A stretch of DNA of 64,000 nucleotides from assembly GCF_028750675.1 (NCBI RefSeq), contig NZ_JAQQPZ010000013.1, positions 320,392 through 384,391 on the forward strand, in the 5' to 3' direction. Below, in pieces: positions 57,543 through 64,000 of the stretch. The number at the start of each line of letters is the position of its first letter. Position 1 is the stretch's first letter. This DNA is from Shewanella metallivivens. Lineage in GTDB: Bacteria > Pseudomonadota > Gammaproteobacteria > Enterobacterales > Shewanellaceae. The notes below the pieces were generated by a model. That model was given only the letters and a program-made list of their open reading frames with translations, searched no databases and had not been told where the DNA came from. The position numbers were made by a program, and so were the translations under genes.

Positions 57543-59738
57543 ATGCCCGTGTTTGTTGAAGTCGCCTTACCCGTCCCACTACGCCAAAACTTTAGTTACC
57601 GCGTAAAAGACGAGCAGCAAACATCATTGCAAATAGGACTGCGCGTAAAAGTCCCTTTTGGGCGCCAACAACTGGTTGGCCTAATTACCGCCATTACTGA
57701 CTCTTGCGACCTAGCACCACAACAAATAAAGTCGATTACCGCAGTATTAGATGATGCCCCATTACTGCCCGAGTCGCTATACAAATTGACACTTTGGGCC
57801 GCACGATATTATTTTACCTCCCAAGGGCAAATGCTAAGCCAGGCATTGCCTGTGGCGCTAAGAAAAGGCCTCGATGCTTCACCTCAATCAACTATAGAAT
57901 ACCACCTCACAGAACAAGGCCGTCAGTTAGATCCGAATGTGTTAAAACGCGCCCCAGCACAAAAGAAATTATTTGAGTTATTGCTGGAAAACCCCTTAAC
58001 TCAAGATGAGCTTACCACCCAAGCATTGAGTAAATCCGCGCTTAAGGCATTACAGGATAAACAGTGGATCGAACAAAAAAGCGCGCTGATAACTCACGAC
58101 TTAAGCTGGCGTCACAAGCTGCAAATGAATGAGTCACCACACAAGCTTAATAAACAGCAAGCGGTGGCGGTTTCTGTTCTCACGCAACAACAAGGGTTTC
58201 ACTGCACCTTACTAGAAGGTATAACCGGCTCGGGTAAAACCGAAGTCTATTTAACCTTGCTCGAAACCATTTTAAAACAAGGTAAACAGGCACTTATCTT
58301 GGTGCCAGAAATCGGTTTAACCCCACAAACCATTAATCGCTTTAAACGCCGCTTTGAAGTAAAAGTGGCGGTGATTCACTCAGGACTAACCGACAATCAA
58401 CGCCTTGAAGCCTGGCGACAAGCACGCGTGGGCGAAGCAGCGATTATTATTGGCACTCGTTCCGCGCTGTTCACCCCGATGGCGTTTCCTGGTCTTATCA
58501 TTTTAGACGAAGAACACGACAGCAGCTTTAAACAGCAAGAAGGTGTGCGCTATCATTCCCGAGATCTTGCCGTCATGCGCGGCCATCTAGAAGATATTCA
58601 AGTGGTACTTGGATCAGCAACACCTTCGCTTGAAACACTACAAAATGCGATATCAGGCCGCTATCATCACCTTGAGTTAAGTGAACGAGCTGGTGTGGCG
58701 CAAAAAGTAAAGCAAGGCATCATCGATATTACCTCACAGCCATTAAAAGCTGGCATGTCAGCATCGTTAATTAATGAAATGCGCATGCACCTTGATGCCG
58801 GCAACCAAGTATTATTGTTTTTAAATCGCCGCGGTTTTGCCCCAGCCTTACTGTGCCACGAATGCGGCCATTTACATGAATGCGATCGCTGCGATGCCTT
58901 TTTTACCGTGCACCAAGGATTAAACGAAATTTGCTGCCATCACTGCGGCAATCAATATGCTATTCCTAAACAATGCCATCAGTGCGGTAGCACCATGTTA
59001 ATGGGGCACGGTTTAGGCACAGAACAACTTGAACAAGAGCTAGTTAAGCTGTTCCCACAGCATCCGGTGGTGCGCATCGACCGCGATACCACTCGACGCA
59101 AAGGCTCCCTTGAACAACAGCTACAAGGGATATACATGGGTAAATATAAGATTCTAGTGGGCACCCAAATGCTGGCTAAAGGGCATCATTTCCCTGATGT
59201 GACGTTAGTGGGACTACTGGATGTTGACGGTGCGTTATTTAGTGCCGACTTTCGTGCGCCTGAGCGCTTTGGCCAGCTCTACACCCAAGTGTCTGGCCGA
59301 GCTGGTCGCGCTGACAAACCCGGTAAAGTGCTACTGCAAACCCACCAAAGTGACAACCCTATTTTGCGCGATTTACTGCAACGGGGTTACGGCGAATTTG
59401 CCCGCAGCCAGCTAACTGAGCGCCAACAAGCACTATTGCCACCCGCATGGCACATGGTGTTAATTCGAGCAGAGGCCCACTTGGCTCAAGACGCGGATGC
59501 CTTTTTAGCTCAAATAAGCCAACTTATCCCGCAAAGTAACGAACTCGAAGTGATTGGCCCAATTCCTGCGCCATTAGACCGTAAAGCCGGCAAATATCGA
59601 CGCCAATTAATGCTACAAGCTAAAAACCGCCAGCAATTACAAACGGTATTTGAGCAGGTGCTGAGTCAAATTGAACGACTCCCTGAAAGTAAACGCTGTC
59701 GCTGGACGATTGATCGCGACCCACAAGATTTAATGTAA
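57543..59738 (+). CDS. priA: Primosomal replication-restart helicase PriA
   Basis: 731 residues. An N-terminal 3'-end-binding domain (about 1-105), Walker A GITGSGKTE at 226-234, the DEEH box near 320, and the zinc-binding cysteine cluster (CHECGHLHECDRCD, then CHHCGNQYAIPKQCHQCG) at about 438-480, followed by the second helicase lobe. It reloads the replicative helicase at stalled forks. The start at 57543 has a weak ribosome-binding site but matches the family N-terminus (VEVALPVPLRQNFSY). Confidence 0.97.
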   Translation: MPVFVEVALPVPLRQNFSYRVKDEQQTSLQIGLRVKVPFGRQQLVGLITAITDSCDLAPQQIKSITAVLDDAPLLPESLYKLTLWAARYYFTSQGQMLSQALPVALRKGLDASPQSTIEYHLTEQGRQLDPNVLKRAPAQKKLFELLLENPLTQDELTTQALSKSALKALQDKQWIEQKSALITHDLSWRHKLQMNESPHKLNKQQAVAVSVLTQQQGFHCTLLEGITGSGKTEVYLTLLETILKQGKQALILVPEIGLTPQTINRFKRRFEVKVAVIHSGLTDNQRLEAWRQARVGEAAIIIGTRSALFTPMAFPGLIILDEEHDSSFKQQEGVRYHSRDLAVMRGHLEDIQVVLGSATPSLETLQNAISGRYHHLELSERAGVAQKVKQGIIDITSQPLKAGMSASLINEMRMHLDAGNQVLLFLNRRGFAPALLCHECGHLHECDRCDAFFTVHQGLNEICCHHCGNQYAIPKQCHQCGSTMLMGHGLGTEQLEQELVKLFPQHPVVRIDRDTTRRKGSLEQQLQGIYMGKYKILVGTQMLAKGHHFPDVTLVGLLDVDGALFSADFRAPERFGQLYTQVSGRAGRADKPGKVLLQTHQSDNPILRDLLQRGYGEFARSQLTERQQALLPPAWHMVLIRAEAHLAQDADAFLAQISQLIPQSNELEVIGPIPAPLDRKAGKYRRQLMLQAKNRQQLQTVFEQVLSQIERLPESKRCRWTIDRDPQDLM

Positions 59739-59922
59739 TACCAACCACTGCGTCATCATTGCTTATAACCTCTGTAATACCATTCACTGAGATTGTTATT
59801 CAGGTTTATGATAAAAAAACCAATATTTCCGCTAAAGCAGATAGCAATTTAACCCCATAAACGGCTAAAATACGCGGTTCCGTCATGTCATTCATTTAAC
59901 GAATTAGTGCAAGCAAACGCCC

Positions 59923-61668
59923 ATGAAATCACATATTGAATCTTTACTAGAACAAACCCTCGAATCTTTTAAACAGCAAGGCATTGTGCCTGCTGATTTT
60001 CAAGCGCGCATTCAGGTCGATCGCACTAAAGATAAAAGTCATGGTGACTTAGCGACTAACCTTGCAATGATGTTGACCAAAGTGGCCAAAAAGAACCCTC
60101 GCGAATTAGCCCAATTGATTATCGACACCCTACCGGCGTCATCTCATGTTGCTAAAGTTGAAATCGCAGGCCCAGGATTTATTAACTTCTTTATTGATGA
60201 CAATGCATTAGCGAATCAGCTACAACAAGCATTAAACGATGACCACTTAGGCGTGACCTTACCGGCTAAGCAAACTATCGTTGTCGATTATTCATCACCA
60301 AACTTAGCCAAAGAAATGCACGTAGGCCATTTACGTTCAACCATTATTGGTGACAGTGTTGTACGTGCGCTTGAGTTTTTAGGTCATAACGTGATCCGCC
60401 AAAACCACGTAGGCGACTGGGGCACACAATTTGGTATGCTATTGGCTTATATGGAAGAGTTACGTGCAGCTAATGGCGAGCAAGCCAAAATGGAATTGTC
60501 TGACCTAGAAAGCTTTTACCGTGCAGCAAAAGTGCGTTTTGACGAGTCAAGCGAATTTGCTACTCGCGCCCGCCAATTAGTGGTTGCCTTACAATCGGGC
60601 GATGAATACTGCAATAAACTGTGGCGTGAGTTTAACGACATCTCGCTTAGCCACTGTCATGACGTATACCAACGTTTAGGGGTGAGCTTAACCCGCGCCG
60701 ATGTGCACGGCGAAAGTGCTTATAACGCCGACCTTGCCCAGGTGGTTAACGATTTAGACGCCCAAGGGTTATTAAGCGAAAGTAATGGCGCCAAAGTGGT
60801 CTTCCAGGAAGAGTTTCGCACCAAAGAAGGTGAACCCTTACCGGTTATTATCCAAAAAGCCGATGGCGGTTACTTGTACGCTACCTCTGATTTAGCCGCA
60901 ATGCGCTACCGCTCAAACGTCCTGAAAGCCGACCGCGCAATGTACTTTGTTGACTTGCGCCAAGCGCTTCACTTTCAACAGGTGTTTAGCCTTGCCAAGT
61001 TAGCCAAATTTGTTCGTCCAGAGATGTCGCTAGAGCACACCGGCTTTGGCACTATGAACGGCGAAGATGGTCGTCCATTTAAAACCCGCTCTGGCGGTGT
61101 CGTTAAGTTAGTCGACTTATTAGATGAAGCTAACGTGCGCGCACTTGAACTGGTACGCAGCAAAAACCCAGACATGGACCAAGACACACTCACTGAAATT
61201 GCCCGCGTAGTCGGTATCAGCGCAGTTAAATACGCTGATTTATCGAAAAACCGCACTAGCGATTACATTTTCAGTTTTGAGCAAATGTTAAGCTTTGAAG
61301 GCAACACAGCGCCATACTTGTTATATGCTTACACCCGTGTGGCGGGTATTTTTAAACGTGCTGAAGACATCGATTTAAGCCAAGCAAAAATCGTCCTTGA
61401 ACACGAAAAAGAAAAAGACCTAGGCACCAAGTTAGCCCAGTTCGGTGAAGTCTTAACCCGCATGACCGACAAAGGCTTACCGCATGTGTTATGCGGTTAC
61501 TTATACGAACTTGCCAGTGAATTCTCAAGCTTCTACGAGGCGTGCCCAGTATTAGCCGCTGACACAGAAGCACAAAAACAAAGCCGTTTACTGTTATCGC
61601 AATTAACCGCTAATACGCTAAAAACGGGCTTATCCTTGCTTGGCATTGAAACTTTAGAGCGGATGTAA
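59923..61668 (+). CDS. argS: Arginyl-tRNA synthetase
   Basis: 581-residue class I synthetase. The HIGH-type signature is HVGHLRS at about 132-138, within [20 protein letters not shown]. The C-terminal anticodon-binding domain ends [12 protein letters not shown], typical of ArgS. As usual for ArgRS the KMSKS loop is not canonical. Two bases separate it from ftsN, so the two are probably co-transcribed. Confidence 0.98.
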   Translation: MKSHIESLLEQTLESFKQQGIVPADFQARIQVDRTKDKSHGDLATNLAMMLTKVAKKNPRELAQLIIDTLPASSHVAKVEIAGPGFINFFIDDNALANQLQQALNDDHLGVTLPAKQTIVVDYSSPNLAKEMHVGHLRSTIIGDSVVRALEFLGHNVIRQNHVGDWGTQFGMLLAYMEELRAANGEQAKMELSDLESFYRAAKVRFDESSEFATRARQLVVALQSGDEYCNKLWREFNDISLSHCHDVYQRLGVSLTRADVHGESAYNADLAQVVNDLDAQGLLSESNGAKVVFQEEFRTKEGEPLPVIIQKADGGYLYATSDLAAMRYRSNVLKADRAMYFVDLRQALHFQQVFSLAKLAKFVRPEMSLEHTGFGTMNGEDGRPFKTRSGGVVKLVDLLDEANVRALELVRSKNPDMDQDTLTEIARVVGISAVKYADLSKNRTSDYIFSFEQMLSFEGNTAPYLLYAYTRVAGIFKRAEDIDLSQAKIVLEHEKEKDLGTKLAQFGEVLTRMTDKGLPHVLCGYLYELASEFSSFYEACPVLAADTEAQKQSRLLLSQLTANTLKTGLSLLGIETLERM

Positions 61669-61670
61669 CC

Positions 61671-62279
61671 ATGAGTCGCGACTACGCAAACCGCAAACCT
61701 AAGGCAAGCAAAGCCACCAAAAGCCGTGCTACAAAGCGTAAAAAAGCGCCGGCGCGTAGCTTCCCGTATTTGCCTGTTATTGTTGTTTTAGCTCTAGTCG
61801 CTGGCTTTGGCTACTTTTTATGGTCAATCAAAGGCAGCTCTGATACTCAAGTGACTGAGCCTGTGCAACAACCGAAAAAGAAAACCTCGCAAGCACAAAC
61901 GGCTCCCACACCAGCGACAAAAAAAGCAGCCAAGCCCGATCCCAACGCTTTGCCGCCCATGCCTCAAGAAGAGTGGACCTATCTTGAAGAGCTAGAAAAC
62001 AAAGAAGTTGAAATTGACCTACCTGCCACAGGTGTGGTTTCAAGCGGCATTTATCAAATGCAATGTGGCTCATTTAGACAAGAGTCACAGGCAAATGAAA
62101 TGAAAGCCCGCATTGCTTTTCAAGGGATGGAAGCACAAGTGCGTCGCAGCGAAGGCACTAACGGTATTTGGTACCGCGTAGTATTAGGCCCTTTCCCGAA
62201 CAAACGCGAAGCTGAAACCAACCGCCATAAAATGCAAAAGTCAGGCATTAACACCTGCCAAATTTGGTTATGGCAATAG
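61671..62279 (+). CDS. ftsN: Cell-division protein FtsN (SPOR domain)
   Basis: 202 residues: a basic cytoplasmic N-terminus (RDYANRKPKASKATKSRATK), one membrane helix (about 33-52), a Pro/Thr/Lys/Gln-rich periplasmic linker, and a C-terminal SPOR domain (about 125-200, GIYQMQCGSFRQESQANEMK) that binds denuded septal peptidoglycan. The position between argS/priA and hslVU agrees with E. coli ftsN. A good terminator follows. Confidence 0.94.
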   Translation: MSRDYANRKPKASKATKSRATKRKKAPARSFPYLPVIVVLALVAGFGYFLWSIKGSSDTQVTEPVQQPKKKTSQAQTAPTPATKKAAKPDPNALPPMPQEEWTYLEELENKEVEIDLPATGVVSSGIYQMQCGSFRQESQANEMKARIAFQGMEAQVRRSEGTNGIWYRVVLGPFPNKREAETNRHKMQKSGINTCQIWLWQ

Positions 62280-62314
62280 CGCTTTATAGTCTATCAATCC
62301 GATAACGATTTATC

Positions 62315-62345
62315 AGCCCTGTTCACTTGAACGGGGCTTTTTTTA
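62315..62345 (+). terminator. Terminator after ftsN
   Basis: AGCCCTGTT (62315-62323) / AACGGGGCT (62330-62338), with one G-U pair, a 6-nt loop and a T-run. Confidence 0.9.
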
Positions 62346-62352
62346 TGCTGTC

Positions 62353-62380
62353 CTTGATATCTCTCATTTTGACCCCATAT
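62353..62380 (+). promoter_or_regulatory. Sigma-32 heat-shock promoter of hslVU
   Basis: CTTGAT, a 14-bp spacer and CCCCATAT closely match the sigma-32 (RpoH) consensus CTTGAA-N13-15-CCCCATNT. It lies between the ftsN terminator and hslV, 57 bp before the start codon, where heat-shock control is expected. Confidence 0.88.
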
Positions 62381-62437
62381 CCACTTTAATCATGAATCAA
62401 CAATTGCATTCGTTGATGCATTAAAAGAGGATTTACC

Positions 62438-62962
62438 GTGACTACTATCGTATCCGTACGCCGCAATAATCAAGTTGTCATCGCAGGTGATGGCCAAGTA
62501 TCTTTAGGCAATACCGTCATGAAAGGCAATGCGCGTAAAGTGCGTCGCTTGTATCATAATAAGGTGTTAGCTGGTTTTGCAGGCGGTACAGCCGATGCAT
62601 TTACTCTTTTTGAGCGCTTTGAAGCTAAGCTCGAAATGCATCAAGGCCATTTATTAAAGTCAGCTGTTGAGCTCGCCAAAGACTGGCGTACCGACAGAAT
62701 GCTGCGCAAACTCGAAGCCATGCTTGTGGTTGCTGACGCAGAAGCCTCACTCATTATTACCGGTAACGGCGATGTAGTGCAGCCAGAATATGACCTAGTG
62801 GCCATAGGCTCAGGTGGTAACTATGCCCAAGCCTCAGCACTCGCTCTATTGCAAAATACCGAACTCAGCGCTGAAGAAATCGCTGACAAATCGTTGACCA
62901 TTGCTGGCGATATTTGCGTATTTACTAACCAATTCAAAACTATCGAAAAGTTAGACTACTAA
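62438..62962 (+). CDS. hslV: HslV peptidase subunit of the HslUV protease
   Basis: 174 residues. GTG start with AAGAGG eight bases upstream. After removal of Met the N-terminal Thr of TTIVSVRRN is the catalytic nucleophile. The proteasome-beta-like fold continues with [20 protein letters not shown] and ends IEKLDY. Twelve subunits form the proteolytic core that works with HslU. Transcribed from the sigma-32 promoter just upstream; 25 bp separate it from hslU. Confidence 0.98.
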   Translation: MTTIVSVRRNNQVVIAGDGQVSLGNTVMKGNARKVRRLYHNKVLAGFAGGTADAFTLFERFEAKLEMHQGHLLKSAVELAKDWRTDRMLRKLEAMLVVADAEASLIITGNGDVVQPEYDLVAIGSGGNYAQASALALLQNTELSAEEIADKSLTIAGDICVFTNQFKTIEKLDY

Positions 62963-62987
62963 TTCGAGCGTTAATAAAGGAACAGTT

Positions 62988-64000
62988 ATGTCTGAAATGA
63001 CTCCACGCGAGATTGTTCACGAACTAGACTCGCATATTATCGGCCAAAAAAATGCCAAACGCTCAGTCGCCGTCGCCCTGCGTAATCGCTGGCGCCGTAT
63101 GCAGCTTGAGCCAGCATTGCGTCACGAAGTCACCCCAAAAAACATTCTAATGATTGGCCCTACCGGTGTCGGTAAAACCGAAATCGCCCGTCGTTTAGCC
63201 AAATTAGCTAACGCACCATTTATTAAAGTGGAAGCCACAAAATTTACTGAAGTAGGTTATGTCGGTAAAGAAGTAGAGCAAATCATTCGCGACTTAACTG
63301 ACTCAGCGGTGAAAATGACCCGCGAGCAGCAAATGAAAAAGTGCCGTCACCGCGCAGAGGAAATGGCCGAAGAACGTATTTTAGATGCGTTATTACCTAA
63401 ACCCAAAGATGATTGGGACACAGAGCCAAAAGACGATTCAAACACCCGTCAAATTTTCCGTAAAAAATTGCGTGAAGGTCAACTAGACGACAAAGAAATT
63501 GAAATCGATGTTGCTGCGCCACAAATTGGTGTTGAAATCATGTCGCCTCCAGGTATGGAAGAAATGACCAACCAGCTACAAGGGTTATTCCAAAATCTTG
63601 GTCAAAGCACCTCAAAACGCAAAAAGCTTAAAATTAAAGATGCTTACAAGCAGTTAGTTGAAGATGAAGCTGCGAAACTGGTTAATCAAGAAGATCTTAA
63701 AGAGCAAGCCATCGAACTTGTTGAGCAAAATGGCATTGTATTTTTAGACGAAATAGACAAAATCTGTAAGCGCGGTGAAAGCTCTGGCCCAGATGTATCT
63801 CGTGAAGGTGTACAACGTGATTTATTGCCGTTAGTTGAAGGCTGCACTGTAACCACTAAGCACGGCATGGTTAAAACCGATCATATCTTATTTATTGCCT
63901 CGGGCGCATTCCAGATGTCAAAACCATCGGACTTAATCCCTGAGCTTCAAGGTCGTTTACCTATTCGTGTTGAATTAGACGCCCTCACCGCCAGCGACTT
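62988..64000 (+). CDS. hslU: HslU ATPase subunit of the HslUV protease (cut by window end)
   Basis: Starts [20 protein letters not shown] at 62988 with AAAGGAA upstream. About 337 of the usual 440 or so codons are present, open to the window end. Walker [10 protein letters not shown] is at 57-65, the intermediate domain at about 110-240, and the Walker B/sensor region is [12 protein letters not shown] near 250. It unfolds substrates and feeds them to HslV. Confidence 0.97.
   Translation, partial: MSEMTPREIVHELDSHIIGQKNAKRSVAVALRNRWRRMQLEPALRHEVTPKNILMIGPTGVGKTEIARRLAKLANAPFIKVEATKFTEVGYVGKEVEQIIRDLTDSAVKMTREQQMKKCRHRAEEMAEERILDALLPKPKDDWDTEPKDDSNTRQIFRKKLREGQLDDKEIEIDVAAPQIGVEIMSPPGMEEMTNQLQGLFQNLGQSTSKRKKLKIKDAYKQLVEDEAAKLVNQEDLKEQAIELVEQNGIVFLDEIDKICKRGESSGPDVSREGVQRDLLPLVEGCTVTTKHGMVKTDHILFIASGAFQMSKPSDLIPELQGRLPIRVELDALTASD

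Overview
The window reads as a chromosomal segment of a marine gammaproteobacterium of the genus Shewanella. The basis is an ExeM-type nuclease with a GlyGly-CTERM tail, a complete MSHA pilus locus ending next to mreBCD, the priA/argS/ftsN/hslVU order, moderately AT-rich DNA, and intergenic repeats of a kind I associate with Shewanella. The species cannot be fixed by reading alone. No rRNA, tRNA, CRISPR array, prophage or intact insertion sequence was seen.

Left part (1-20.6 kb) is accessory in character. It holds a secreted nuclease (exeM) divergent from a chemoreceptor, then rimO, a DUF4397-like lipoprotein, pmbA/tldE divergent from darP, a large Ig-like repeat lipoprotein, a small lipoprotein, a LysR regulator, a small TPR protein, and a four-gene ABC-type exporter cassette (TolC-like protein, HlyD-like adaptor, two permeases) with no ATPase gene. 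A 298-bp element with terminal inverted repeats lies at the 3' end of pmbA. The pmbA stop codon is inside its terminal repeat, and an outward promoter-like sequence spans its other end, pointing at a strong terminator. Together these outline a possible ~98-nt RNA.

Middle (20.7-32 kb, minus strand) is a conserved cell-shape and envelope block, transcribed mreB-mreC-mreD-maf-rng-yhdP-nitrilase-tldD. TldD and PmbA/TldE, two halves of one protease, are encoded about 11 kb apart.

32.2-52.9 kb (minus strand) is the MSHA type IV pilus locus: csrD (mshH), then the assembly genes mshI, mshI2, J, K, L, M, N, E, G, F, then the pilin genes mshB, A, C, D, O, P, Q. A good promoter lies before mshI, a strong terminator follows the major pilin gene mshA, and a hairpin sits between mshB and mshA. 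MshE keeps the c-di-GMP-binding MshEN motifs. MshQ has a lectin-like region.

Right part (53-64 kb) holds a short-form malic enzyme, rpmE, two paralogous secreted proteins with FimV/LysM-like units bracketed by cysteines, then priA, argS, ftsN and the heat-shock protease genes hslV and hslU (cut by the window end). A textbook sigma-32 promoter precedes hslV.

The most unusual observations are the pmbA-proximal element with its junction promoter, a second small palindromic repeat family with two members here, the Cys-bracketed FimV-like paralogs, the exporter without an ATPase, and a cluster of TTGTAAT motifs between exeM and the chemoreceptor gene.
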